From Acrocarpospora phusangensis (GTDB lineage Bacteria > Actinomycetota > Actinomycetes > Streptosporangiales > Streptosporangiaceae): a stretch of DNA of 64,000 bases. This document shows positions 34,371-42,518 of this stretch, in pieces. The translations under genes were made by a program, and so were the position numbers. Under the pieces are notes generated by a model. That model searched no databases. It was not told the origin of the DNA and was given only the letters and a program-made list of their open reading frames with translations. How positions within the stretch are numbered: position 1 is the stretch's first letter; the number at the start of each line of letters is the position of its first letter. The stretch lies in the NCBI RefSeq assembly GCF_016862995.1, contig NZ_BOOA01000030.1, positions 33,928 through 97,927 of the forward strand, read 5' to 3'.

Positions 34371-35120
34371 TCAGGAGGACGGCGACGGGGTCGCGACCGG
34401 CGCGTCCGTGCCGGCGGTGGCGCTCGGAGCAGGGGACGGCTCGGCGGACGGAGCCGTCGCCGGGATGACCGCCTCGGCGGCCGTCTGGTCGACGCCCCCG
34501 GTGCACGGAGAGCCGCGCTCGGGCGTGTCCGGGCCCTGCTTGAACTTCCGGATGAACGCGGCGATGTCCGGCGAGTCCGCGGAGTCCACCGCGAGCTGGT
34601 GGTTCCAGGACGACAGCGCGATCTTCGAGGGCAGCCCGGGGTACGGGCTGAGCAGCATGTAGTCCGAGGAGGCGTGGGCGCGCAGCTTGGCCACGTCGGC
34701 CTCGGGCAGATCCGGCTGGTAGGTGAGCCAGACCGCGCCGTGCTCCATCGAGTGCACGGCCGTCTCGTTGTTGATCGGCTGGTCGTAGATGCCGCAGTTC
34801 TGCCAGGCCGGGTTGTGCTCGCCGCCGACCGGAGGCGTCTCGGCGTAGTTCACCTTGATGCCGGTGTGCTGCGAGCCGGAGTAGCTGAAGTTCTTCACCT
34901 TGGGCTCCATGGCGGCCTCGGCGGCGGCGGCCGCCTTCTCCACCTCGGACTTGTTCATCTCCTCGCGGATGATGTAGAAGCCCACCGCGCCCACCACGAT
35001 TGCGATGACGAGGCCGCCGATGCCCCACATCAGGAACGCGGTCCTGCGTTCCTTGCGCTTCTGCTCGGCGCGCATGCGGGCCAGATGCTCACGCCGTGCC
35101 TGCGACTTCTCCTTGGTCAT
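34371..35120 (-). CDS. DUF3105 family membrane protein
   Basis: A 249-residue protein: a Lys/Arg-rich cytosolic head (about 1-33), one TM helix ([20 protein letters not shown]), a short coiled segment and an external DUF3105 domain with the conserved core [19 protein letters not shown] and [16 protein letters not shown]. The tail is Ser/Pro/Thr-rich. The His/Cys-rich core suggests metal binding. ATG 35120 follows GGAGGG closely and is preferred to GTG 35138. It is divergent from a DUF305 gene, a pairing seen in other actinobacteria, and metal (possibly copper) handling is an inference. Confidence 0.88.
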   Translation of the reverse strand: MTKEKSQARREHLARMRAEQKRKERRTAFLMWGIGGLVIAIVVGAVGFYIIREEMNKSEVEKAAAAAEAAMEPKVKNFSYSGSQHTGIKVNYAETPPVGGEHNPAWQNCGIYDQPINNETAVHSMEHGAVWLTYQPDLPEADVAKLRAHASSDYMLLSPYPGLPSKIALSSWNHQLAVDSADSPDIAAFIRKFKQGPDTPERGSPCTGGVDQTAAEAVIPATAPSAEPSPAPSATAGTDAPVATPSPSS

Positions 35121-35204
35121 CGACCCTCCATCACGCAATCACATATGGGTAAGGAGAATAGTGGCTATAGCTAGGCGTTTGGTTCACGGATTCACCCGCG
35201 CAAG

Positions 35205-35217
35205 TAACCTGTGAGTG
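35205..35217 (+). promoter_or_regulatory. Leaderless -10 box for the DUF305 gene
   Basis: TAACCT at 35205-35210 ends 7 nt before ATG 35218, and no ribosome site is present, so transcription probably starts at or next to the start codon. The -35 region (near 35182-35187, gttcac) is weak. The 97-bp divergent gap also contains an AT-rich patch with tatagcta near 35166-35173. Confidence 0.4.
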
Positions 35218-35841
35218 ATGGACACCCCTCGCTTCCGCCCGCTGCCGATCCTCGGGGCCCTCGTCGTCCTGATCGCGGCCGCCCTGATCATCGTGACCGT
35301 CAGCAGGGCGGGCACGCCCGGCGACATCTCCGCCGAGGCCGGTTTCTCCCGCGACATGGCCGTTCACCACGCCCAGGCGGTGGACATGTCGTTCGTGGCC
35401 AGGGACGCCAGCTCGGACCAGGACCTGCGGACGTTCGCGTACGACATCATCAACACGCAGAGCACCCAGCGTGGAATTTTCATGGGCTGGCTGGACCAGT
35501 GGGGCCTTCCGCAGACCTCCACGCAGCCCGCGATGACCTGGATGTCGGGCCACGGGCACAGCGGCACGCCCGGGGTGATGCCCGGCATGGCCTCGCCCGA
35601 GGAGATGAGGAAGCTGCGGGCGGCCACGGGCGTCGCGGGCGAGGTGCTGTTCCTGCAGCTCATGATCCGCCACCACGAGGGCGGCGTGGACATGGCGCGC
35701 GGGGTGCTCAAGCTGACCAGCCGCAGTGAGGTGCGCACGATGGCGCAGCACATCGTGGACGGCCAGACGGCCGAGATCAACCTGATGAAGGACATGCTCG
35801 CCAAGCGCGGCGGGCAGCCCCTGCCGTCGATACTCAAGTGA
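35218..35841 (+). CDS. DUF305 family (ferritin-like) exported metal-associated protein
   Basis: A 207-residue protein with an N-terminal TM anchor or signal (PLPILGALVVLIAAALIIVTV) and two helical repeats bearing the DUF305 hallmarks: RDMAVHHAQAVDM and LMIRHHEGGVDMARG. The Met/His-rich middle (WMSGHGHSGTPGVMPGM) looks like a copper-binding loop. The protein acts outside the membrane. It is divergent from a DUF3105 gene. A role in copper binding or transfer is suggested by the ligands and the family context, not proven. Confidence 0.88.
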   Translation: MDTPRFRPLPILGALVVLIAAALIIVTVSRAGTPGDISAEAGFSRDMAVHHAQAVDMSFVARDASSDQDLRTFAYDIINTQSTQRGIFMGWLDQWGLPQTSTQPAMTWMSGHGHSGTPGVMPGMASPEEMRKLRAATGVAGEVLFLQLMIRHHEGGVDMARGVLKLTSRSEVRTMAQHIVDGQTAEINLMKDMLAKRGGQPLPSILK

Positions 35842-35916
35842 GCGCGTGTCGTTCGCGGTCATTCGCGCGGGAATGCTCCGGTCAGGGCACCATGGAAGCG
35901 ACCGGAGGGATGAGAA

Positions 35917-36213
35917 TTGAATCAGGAGCCGGAGAGCCGCCTCGAGGTGAGCATCTCCGCCGAGGTCGAAGCGGGGCAGTACGCCAATTTCGCTTCGGTC
36001 TGGCACACCCAGGATGGGTTCGTTCTGGATTTCGCGGTGATCACCAGGCCGCCGGGGCTGGCCGACGACCCCTCGTCGGGTGAGCAGTACCTGAGCGTGC
36101 CCACCCGGATCGTCAGCCGGATCAGGATCCCCCCGGCCCAGGTGTTCGAGCTGATGAAGGCGCTGGAACAGCAGCTCAGCGCGTACGAGAGCGAGACCGG
36201 TCAGAAGGTGTGA
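35917..36213 (+). CDS. DUF3467 family protein
   Basis: A 98-residue soluble protein. The core YANFASVWHTQDGFVLDFAV and VSRIRIPPAQVFELMKALEQ match DUF3467, a small beta-rich family of unknown function found in bacteria and archaea. It starts at TTG 35917, supported by GGAGGG 7 nt upstream; the ATG at 35910 is out of frame. Its last 38 bases overlap the 3' end of the convergent metallo-hydrolase gene. Confidence 0.82.
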   Translation: MNQEPESRLEVSISAEVEAGQYANFASVWHTQDGFVLDFAVITRPPGLADDPSSGEQYLSVPTRIVSRIRIPPAQVFELMKALEQQLSAYESETGQKV

Positions 36214-36991
36214 CGGTCTCGCCCTGACGCGCGAACTCCACGTCGGGCCACTCCTTGGCCATCGCGTCCAGCTGGTCGTCGGTGCGGCCGGGGGCGTGGT
36301 GGGTGAGCAGCAGGCGGCGTACGCCGCAGCGGGCGGCGAAGTCCAGCGCGTCGGTGATCGTGGCGTGCCCGTACGCGTCGGCGAGGGCCTGCTCCTCGGG
36401 GCGGAACTGGCCGTCGTGGATGAGCAGGTCGGCGCCGGCCGCCAGTTCCTCGGCGGCGGCCGAGCCGAGCTGGGGCGCGTGGTCGGGGAGGTAGACGACC
36501 GAGGTGCCGTCCCGCTCGATCCGGGTGCCGACGGTGACGCCACCCTTGTGGGTGACCTCCGCCTGCCGCACGGTCATCCCGGCGAGCTCGCGCACGGGAG
36601 CCGGCCGGGTGAACGTCCAGTCGCCGAGCAGGCCGCCGGGCTCGATCGGGAAGTGCGGCGGGGACATCTGCCCGGTCAGGGTGGCCAGCGGATCCGCTCC
36701 CGGGACGACCGGGACGACCAGTTCGGCCCGGCTGTCCGGGTGGTCGACGGCCCGGCTGAACGGCAGGCCCTGCACGTGGTCCCAGTGCAGGTGGCTGAGG
36801 AGGATCGCGCCCCGGAACGGCCCGGCCAGCTGCCTGATGCCGGTGCCGGCGTCCAGGACCAGCGCCGGGGCGCCGTCCCCGTTGTCCCCGGCGGGCAGCA
36901 CCGCGACGCAGCTGGTGTGCCCGCCGTAGCGGACGTACTCGGGCCCGGGGGCGGGGGTGGAGCCGCGCACGCCGAGCAGGAGGAGCCTCAC
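36176..36991 (-). CDS. MBL-fold metallo-hydrolase (cyclic-nucleotide phosphodiesterase or RNase Z-like)
   Basis: A 271-residue metallo-beta-lactamase-fold protein that starts GVRGSTPAPGPEYVRYGGH, the opening of the RNase Z/phosphodiesterase branch. Metal motifs are LSHLHWDHVQGLPF, Asp in YLPDHAP and His in LLTHHAPG. GTG 36991 has GAGGAGAA upstream, and its first bases overlap the stop of the cNMP-binding gene (GTGA), so the two are coupled. The tail is Ser/Arg-rich. Being coupled to a cyclic-nucleotide receptor and divergent from a nucleotide cyclase, it could hydrolyse a cyclic nucleotide; this is inference. Confidence 0.87.
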   Translation of the reverse strand: MRLLLLGVRGSTPAPGPEYVRYGGHTSCVAVLPAGDNGDGAPALVLDAGTGIRQLAGPFRGAILLSHLHWDHVQGLPFSRAVDHPDSRAELVVPVVPGADPLATLTGQMSPPHFPIEPGGLLGDWTFTRPAPVRELAGMTVRQAEVTHKGGVTVGTRIERDGTSVVYLPDHAPQLGSAAAEELAAGADLLIHDGQFRPEEQALADAYGHATITDALDFAARCGVRRLLLTHHAPGRTDDQLDAMAKEWPDVEFARQGETVTPSDRSRSRTR

Positions 36992-37974
36992 GCGTTCTCC
37001 TCGCGGCGGTGCCCGGCGGCGAGGTGTTCGAGCGCGGCCCGGTCGATGGCGTCGGCGGTGGCCTCGGCCACCCGGATCGGGGTGACCGCGGTCAGGGTGG
37101 CCGTGCGGTGGCCGGTCTCCAGCACCGCCCGCTCGCCCAGCACCACGCCGGGGCCCAGCTCGCCGAGCGTACGGCCGTCCACGTCCACCGTGAGGACGCC
37201 GTCCAGCAGCAGGAACAGGGAGTCGCCGCGCTCGCCCTGGCGGACCAGGGTCTGGCCGGTGGCCAGCTCGCGCACCAGCGGTTTGCGGCCGCCGCGCATG
37301 ATCAGCCGGGACAGCTCCCGCTCCAGGGCGCTCTCGGCGGCGGTGACCACGACCGGGGAGTCCTCCGCGCCCCACGGGGTGCCCGTCTGCGCGGCCCACG
37401 CCTTGAAGTCGGTGACGCCGGCCTTGAGGGCGAGCGCGCCGTCGGGGCCGTACACCCAGTGGCGGGGGAAGGGGCTGGCGCCGGTCAGGCCGATCTCGCC
37501 CCGGCCGTCGGCGTTCAGGGTGACGGTGAGCGTGGTCCACACCAGGGGGGACTGCCAGCGGGCGAAGGGCAGGGCGGCCGCCTTGCGCGGGAACGGCAGC
37601 GCGGTACGGCCGCCGGCCGACTGGGTGACCCGGATCCAGCCGTCCCCGATCTCCGCCTCCGGGCGCAGGTCGGGCAGGCCGATCGCGGCGAAGGTCGCGC
37701 CCAGCGGGCCGACCCGGACCGTGGTGGAGCCCATCAGGCCGCCGCCGTCGGTGCCGTGCCGTACGACCTGGCCGTCCTCGAAGTCGGCCCAGACGTGCAG
37801 CCGGTTGGCGAAGCGGAACCGGTCGGCCAGGCGCAGCCGCTCCAGGTCGTCGATCCTGGCCGGGGGCGGGTCGTCGTAGTGGGAGATCCCGGCCTCGAAC
37901 ATGGTCCGGGTGTAACCCTTCACCGCCTCGGACGGAATCCAGGACAGGGACGTCGCCTCTGACTGCACACGCAT
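36988..37974 (-). CDS. Cyclic-nucleotide-binding domain protein with N-terminal domain of unknown function
   Basis: A 328-residue soluble protein. Residues 205-320 form a cNMP-binding beta barrel: VRQGERGDSLFLLLDGVLTV and the phosphate-binding cassette LGERAVLETGHRTATL, which keeps the Glu and Arg that bind cyclic nucleotide. Residues 1-200 are a beta-rich region I do not recognise. There is no DNA-binding domain, so it is not a Crp-type regulator. It is first in a two-gene leftward operon with the MBL hydrolase and divergent from the receiver-cyclase gene, which fits a receptor for the cyclase product. Confidence 0.87.
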   Translation of the reverse strand: MRVQSEATSLSWIPSEAVKGYTRTMFEAGISHYDDPPPARIDDLERLRLADRFRFANRLHVWADFEDGQVVRHGTDGGGLMGSTTVRVGPLGATFAAIGLPDLRPEAEIGDGWIRVTQSAGGRTALPFPRKAAALPFARWQSPLVWTTLTVTLNADGRGEIGLTGASPFPRHWVYGPDGALALKAGVTDFKAWAAQTGTPWGAEDSPVVVTAAESALERELSRLIMRGGRKPLVRELATGQTLVRQGERGDSLFLLLDGVLTVDVDGRTLGELGPGVVLGERAVLETGHRTATLTAVTPIRVAEATADAIDRAALEHLAAGHRREENA

Positions 37975-38061
37975 CGTGGCCTCCTACGCCTCCTCGGGGG
38001 TCTGCAAATGACGCTAGGAAGCACACCGATAGTGCGGCAGGGCGGTATCCACCGCTCAATG

Positions 38062-38075
38062 GAGGGTTAGCCCTC
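38062..38075. promoter_or_regulatory. Small inverted repeat in the cNMP/cyclase divergent gap
   Basis: GAGGG-TTAG-CCCTC lies 37 bp upstream of the cyclase start in a 137-bp gap between the two operons. The gap is less GC-rich than its surroundings at 38011-38035. This is a possible operator; no regulator is assigned. Confidence 0.3.
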
Positions 38076-38111
38076 TAGGCCGGGTTCGCCTCGAAGGGGG
38101 ACATTGCAGGG

Positions 38112-39407
38112 GTGGATCGCATCACGGTGCTGCTGGCCGACGACAACCTGATCGTCCGCGAGGGCGTGCGCGCGCTGCTGAGCCGGGACCTCGCCCTTGA
38201 GGTGGTGGGCGTCGCGGCCGACTACGACGAGCTGGTGGGCCGGGCGGAGGAGCTGCGGCCGCAGGTGCTGGTCACCGACATCCGGATGCCGCCGACGTAC
38301 CAGGACGAGGGGATCGACGCGGCCAGGGAGGTCCGCGGGCGGCTGCCCGGCACCGGCGTGGTGGTGCTCAGCCAGTACGACGATCCCGACTACGCGGTCA
38401 AGCTGCTGGCCGAGGGCGCGGACGGCTACGCGTACCTGCTCAAGGACCGGGTCGCGGACGCGCGGCTGCTGGGCCGGGCGATCCGCGAGGTGGCGGCGGG
38501 CGGCTCCATGATCGACCCGCAGATCGTGCAGGACCTGCTCTCCCCCGCGCGCTCCTCCGAGCTGACGCCGGGCGAGGAGAAGCTGCTGCGGCAGGTCGCC
38601 GAGGGCCGCTCGGTGAAGGCCATCGCGGCCGCCGCCGAGGCCAGCCCCGAGTCCGTCAACGCGCTGGTGGAGCAGCTGTTCCTGAAGCTGGCCAGGGGCG
38701 CCTCCGCCGGGCGCAGGGGGGCGCTGAAGCGGCTGCGCATGCTGCACACGGCGATCCTGCGCCGGGACGAGCAGGGCGAGCGGCTGTCCCGGCTGCTGCC
38801 GCACGGCGTGGCCGACAAGCTGCTGGCCGACCGGCTGGACCGGACCGAGCGGCTGACGGTGACGGTGCTCATGTCGGACGTGCGCGGCTACTCCTCGATC
38901 GCCGAGCACACCGACCCGGCCGTGCTGGCCGGTCAGCTCAACGCGCACCGGAGGGCCATGAACGCGGCCATCCTGAGCGAGGGCGGCACGGTCATGCAGT
39001 ACGTCGGCGACGCCGTGATGGCCGTGTTCGGCGCGCCCGACCCGCGCCCCGGCCACGCCGGCTCGGCGGTGCTGGCCGCCCGCGCCATGCACCGGCGGCA
39101 GAGCGCGCTCAACGAGGAGTGGGCGGGCGACGGGCACACCCCGTTCCGGCTGGGCATCGGGCTGTGCACCGGCGAGGTGGCGGCGGCCCTGCTCGGCAGT
39201 GAGGAACGCGTGGAGTACACCCTGGTCGGCGACACCGTGAACCTCGCCCAGCGCATGCAGGACCTGGCCCGCCCGGCGGGGACCGTGGCCGCCGAGAACA
39301 CCGTGCTCGCCGCCGAGAACACCTGGCCGTGGTCCCCGCTCGGCCCCCGGGCCGTCAAAGGCCGTTCCACCCCTGTCGTGGCATTCCACCTCCCGGAGGA
39401 TTTCTGA
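38112..39407 (+). CDS. Receiver domain - degenerate LuxR HTH - class III nucleotide cyclase
   Basis: A 431-residue soluble signalling enzyme. Residues 1-125 are a CheY receiver with phospho-acceptor Asp56 and Lys111. Residues 150-195 look like a decayed LuxR helix-turn-helix (LTPGEEKLLRQVAEGRSVKAI). Residues 245-425 are a class III cyclase with metal-binding Asp256 and Asp300 and transition-state Asn377 and Arg381. The usual substrate-selecting Lys and Asp are Gln296 (MQYVGD) and Glu368 (EYTLVGD), so ATP specificity is not assured. The receiver closely resembles that of the NarL regulator at 57715. It is the first gene of a coupled operon ending with a histidine kinase, its probable activator. 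Confidence 0.9.
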   Translation: MDRITVLLADDNLIVREGVRALLSRDLALEVVGVAADYDELVGRAEELRPQVLVTDIRMPPTYQDEGIDAAREVRGRLPGTGVVVLSQYDDPDYAVKLLAEGADGYAYLLKDRVADARLLGRAIREVAAGGSMIDPQIVQDLLSPARSSELTPGEEKLLRQVAEGRSVKAIAAAAEASPESVNALVEQLFLKLARGASAGRRGALKRLRMLHTAILRRDEQGERLSRLLPHGVADKLLADRLDRTERLTVTVLMSDVRGYSSIAEHTDPAVLAGQLNAHRRAMNAAILSEGGTVMQYVGDAVMAVFGAPDPRPGHAGSAVLAARAMHRRQSALNEEWAGDGHTPFRLGIGLCTGEVAAALLGSEERVEYTLVGDTVNLAQRMQDLARPAGTVAAENTVLAAENTWPWSPLGPRAVKGRSTPVVAFHLPEDF

Positions 39408-40126
39408 TGTCTACCGAACTGTCCGTCGACGCGTCCCCGCCCGGCGACGCGGCGGAGGCCCCGGCCGTACGCATCCGCGGGGCCAGGCGGACCTTCGAGG
39501 CCGAACTGGCCCCGGTCCGGGCGCTGCGCGGCGTCGACTTCGACGTCACCCGCGGCGAGTTCGTCGCGGTCATGGGCCCGTCGGGCTGCGGCAAGTCCAC
39601 CCTGCTGAACGTGATCGCCGGGCTGGACGGCGTGGACGACGGCACCATCGAGGTCGCGGGCGAGCGGGTGGACGGCAGGGACGAGGACTGGCTGGCCCGC
39701 TTCCGGCGGCACCACATCGGCTTCGTCTTCCAGTTCTTCAACCTGCTCGACGGGGTGTCCGCGCTGGACAACCTGGTGCTGCCGGGCGTGCTCGGCGGCA
39801 TGAAGCGGCGCGCCGCCGAGGCGCGGGCCAGGGACCTGCTGGACCTGCTGGGCCTGGGCGACCGGGTCCAGCAGGTGCCGGCCGTGCTGTCCGGCGGGCA
39901 GCGGCAGCGGCTGGCCATCGCGCGGGCGCTGGTCAACCAGCCGAGCCTGCTGCTGGCCGACGAGCCCACCGGCGCCCTGGACTCGGAGGGCGGCCTGGAG
40001 GTGCTCGAACTGTTCCGGCGACTGCACGAGGACGGGCAGACGATCATCATGGTCACCCACTCCCCCGAGGTCGCGGCCGGAGCGTCCCGCTCGATCCGGA
40101 TGCGGGACGGCCGGGTGGAGGAATGA
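39407..40126 (+). CDS. ABC transporter ATP-binding protein (LolD/MacB type)
   Basis: A 239-residue ATPase. Walker A is GPSGCGKST, the signature is LSGGQRQRLAIARALVNQ, Walker B is LLLADEPTGALD, and the switch His is in MVTHSPE. This subtype serves FtsX-like permeases in export or mechanotransmission rather than uptake. ATG 39407 overlaps the cyclase stop by one base (TGATG) with GGAGGA upstream. It is the only ATPase in the operon, so it presumably powers all four downstream permeases. Confidence 0.93.
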   Translation: MSTELSVDASPPGDAAEAPAVRIRGARRTFEAELAPVRALRGVDFDVTRGEFVAVMGPSGCGKSTLLNVIAGLDGVDDGTIEVAGERVDGRDEDWLARFRRHHIGFVFQFFNLLDGVSALDNLVLPGVLGGMKRRAAEARARDLLDLLGLGDRVQQVPAVLSGGQRQRLAIARALVNQPSLLLADEPTGALDSEGGLEVLELFRRLHEDGQTIIMVTHSPEVAAGASRSIRMRDGRVEE

Positions 40127-42513
40127 CCCTGCGGTGGGTGTGGCTGCGCCTGGAGTTACCCCGCCGCTGGCGGTCGCTGGCGGTGCTCGCGCTGCTGATC
40201 GCCTTCGCCACCGGGACCGTGCTCGCGGCGGTGGCGGGGGCCCGCCGCGGCGCGTCCGCGTACGACCGGCTGCAGGTCGGCACGCTCCCCGCGGATGTCG
40301 TGGTGCTGCCCAACCAGCCGGGCTTCGACTGGGACCGCATCCGGGCGATGCCCGAGGTCGCGGCCGTGTCGACCTTCGCGGTGTCAGGTTTCGGCATCAA
40401 GACGGACAACCCACTCGTCTACGGCGACTTCCCGCCCGCGAGTGACGAGGTGCTCCGGACGATCGAGCGGCCGGTGCTGCTGGCGGGCCGTGTGTTCGAT
40501 CCGGCCCGGGTCGACGAGGTCGTGGTCTCGGCCGCGTACCCCGAGGTGACCGGTCAGGGCGTCGGCAGCAGGGTGACCTTCCGGCTGCCCACGCCCGAGC
40601 AGAGCGCGACGGGATACGACCCGACGATGGGGCCGCTCGGGCCGTCGATCGAGGCGACGATCGTCGGAGTGATCCGCTCCCCGTGGTACTCCGAACCGGT
40701 CGGCAACCCGATCGTCATGATCTCCCCCGCCGTTTTCGCGAAATATCGTGACAACTTTCTGGGCACGCCTAATGTCGGCTACGTCAACGCGCTGGTGCGG
40801 CTGAACGGCGGCGCGGCCACGATCCCCGCCTTCAAGACGAACCTGGCCAAGGTCACCGGCATCCCCAACATCGACGTCTGGCGGCGTTCCGACGCCATCG
40901 CCGACTACAACCAGGTCCTGCGGTTCGAGGCCGCGGCGCTGCTCGCCTTCGCCCTCGCCGCGCTGGCCGCCGCGATCGTGCTGGTCGGCCAGACCGTCGC
41001 CAGGTACGCCACCGCGACCGTGGCCGAACTCGACACCCTGCGCGCCCTCGGGCTGCCCCGGCGGCAGGCGGCGGTGCTCGCGGCGCTGGGCCCGCTGGTG
41101 GCCGCCATCGCCGGCGCGGTGGGCGGCGTCGCCTTCGCCATCGCCGTCTCGGCCTGGATGCCGATCGGCAGCGCCTCGCAGTTCGAACCCGGGCCGGGCC
41201 TCGACGTGGACGCGCTGGTCCTGCTCCCCGGCGGGCTGGCCGCCGTCGCCCTGGTCACCGCGGCCGCCGCGGCGAACGCCTGGTTCGCCCTGCGCCGCGA
41301 CCCCGCCCGGCCGGCGCACCGGTCGATGGTGGCGGCCGCCGCCGCGCGGCTCGGGCTCCCGGTGCCGGTGCTCGTCGGCGCGCGGTTCGCGCTGGAACGC
41401 GGGCGCGGCGCGACGGCCGTGCCGGTGCGGCCCGCCCTGCTCGGCGCGGTGACCGGCGTGCTCGGCGTGCTGGCCGCCTTCACCTTCTCCAGCGGCCTCG
41501 CCGACGCCGCCGCCAACCCGTCCAGGCACGGCGAGACGTACGAGTCTCTGGCCTTCCTGGGCATGAACGGCGAGAGCAACCCCGCCTCCGACGCGGCCGT
41601 CGCGGCCATGGCCGCCGACCCTGACGTCACCGGCGTCACCGAGGCCAAGGTCGGGGTCGCCCAGGCGGGCACGGACATCTCCGTCACCCTGTACGGCTAC
41701 CGCACCCCCGCCACCGGGATCGAGCAGATCCTGGTGGACGGCCGCGTGCCCCGCGCCCCCGACGAGACCCTGCTCGCCGTGACCACCGCCCGCCGCCTGG
41801 ACGCCCACGTCGGCTCCAAGGTCGCGCTGGACGGCCCGCTGGCACGCCTGGAGTACCGGGTGACCGGCATCGGGTTCGTCCCGGCCGGCTCGCACAACGA
41901 GTACGACGACGGCGGCGTGCTCACCTGGGACGGCTACGCCCGCCTGTTCGACTCCTACAAGTACCATCTCGCCCTGATCGCCTTCGACCCCGGCGCGGCC
42001 GAGGACACCGTCGTGGCCCGGCTCAGGACCGCCGCGGACGCGGTCGCCGGCGCGGGCACGGTCCCCTTCGACGCCCCGATGCCACCGGTCAAGCTCAACC
42101 AGCTGCAGGACATCTGGCCGCTGCCACTGGCGCTGGCGGCGTTCCTGGCCCTGCTGGCGGTCGGCGCGGTCGGGCACGCGCTGGGCATCGCCGTACGGCG
42201 GAGGCGGCAGGAGGTGGCGGTGCTGCGCGCGCTCGGCATGACCCGCCCGCAGGCCCGGGTGATCGTGGTCTCCCAGGCCACCCTGCTGGCGCTGACCGGC
42301 CTGCTGTTCGGGGTGCCGCTGGGCTTCGCGCTCGGCCGGATGGTCTGGCGGGTGGTGGCCGACGACATGCCGCTCTTCTACCAGCCGCCGCTGGCCCTGC
42401 TGGCCCTGCTGCTGGTCGGGCCGGTCGCGCTGGTGCTCGCCAACCTGCTGGCCACCTGGCCGGGCCGCCTGTACACGCGGTTGCGGCCCGCCCAGGTCCT
42501 GCGGACGGAGTGA
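40123..42513 (+). CDS. FtsX-like ABC permease, copy 1 of 4
   Basis: A 796-residue membrane protein with an N-terminal TM, a large external domain (about 45-270), a three-TM block (about 270-380), a second TM with external domain (about 440-660), and three C-terminal TMs (about 665-790). This is the duplicated FtsX/MacB layout. The opening WLRLELPRRWRSLAVLALLIAFATG and LPNQPGFDWDRIR recur in the next three genes. Its start overlaps the ATPase stop (ATGA). It carries the AT-rich word ttttcgcgaaatatcg at 40733-40748, repeated in copy 3. Confidence 0.9.
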   Translation: MTLRWVWLRLELPRRWRSLAVLALLIAFATGTVLAAVAGARRGASAYDRLQVGTLPADVVVLPNQPGFDWDRIRAMPEVAAVSTFAVSGFGIKTDNPLVYGDFPPASDEVLRTIERPVLLAGRVFDPARVDEVVVSAAYPEVTGQGVGSRVTFRLPTPEQSATGYDPTMGPLGPSIEATIVGVIRSPWYSEPVGNPIVMISPAVFAKYRDNFLGTPNVGYVNALVRLNGGAATIPAFKTNLAKVTGIPNIDVWRRSDAIADYNQVLRFEAAALLAFALAALAAAIVLVGQTVARYATATVAELDTLRALGLPRRQAAVLAALGPLVAAIAGAVGGVAFAIAVSAWMPIGSASQFEPGPGLDVDALVLLPGGLAAVALVTAAAAANAWFALRRDPARPAHRSMVAAAAARLGLPVPVLVGARFALERGRGATAVPVRPALLGAVTGVLGVLAAFTFSSGLADAAANPSRHGETYESLAFLGMNGESNPASDAAVAAMAADPDVTGVTEAKVGVAQAGTDISVTLYGYRTPATGIEQILVDGRVPRAPDETLLAVTTARRLDAHVGSKVALDGPLARLEYRVTGIGFVPAGSHNEYDDGGVLTWDGYARLFDSYKYHLALIAFDPGAAEDTVVARLRTAADAVAGAGTVPFDAPMPPVKLNQLQDIWPLPLALAAFLALLAVGAVGHALGIAVRRRRQEVAVLRALGMTRPQARVIVVSQATLLALTGLLFGVPLGFALGRMVWRVVADDMPLFYQPPLALLALLLVGPVALVLANLLATWPGRLYTRLRPAQVLRTE

Positions 42514-42518
42514 ACCCG

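Noticed and set aside
36992..38059. Upstream extension of the MBL hydrolase to 627 codons
   Set aside because: The extension is the cNMP gene in another frame; a GTG with GAGGAGAA overlaps the cNMP stop and starts the MBL fold.
42510..42518. GTG start for permease copy 2 overlapping the previous stop
   Set aside because: GGAG is too close to it, while ATG 42519 has proper spacing and aligns with the starts of copies 3 and 4.
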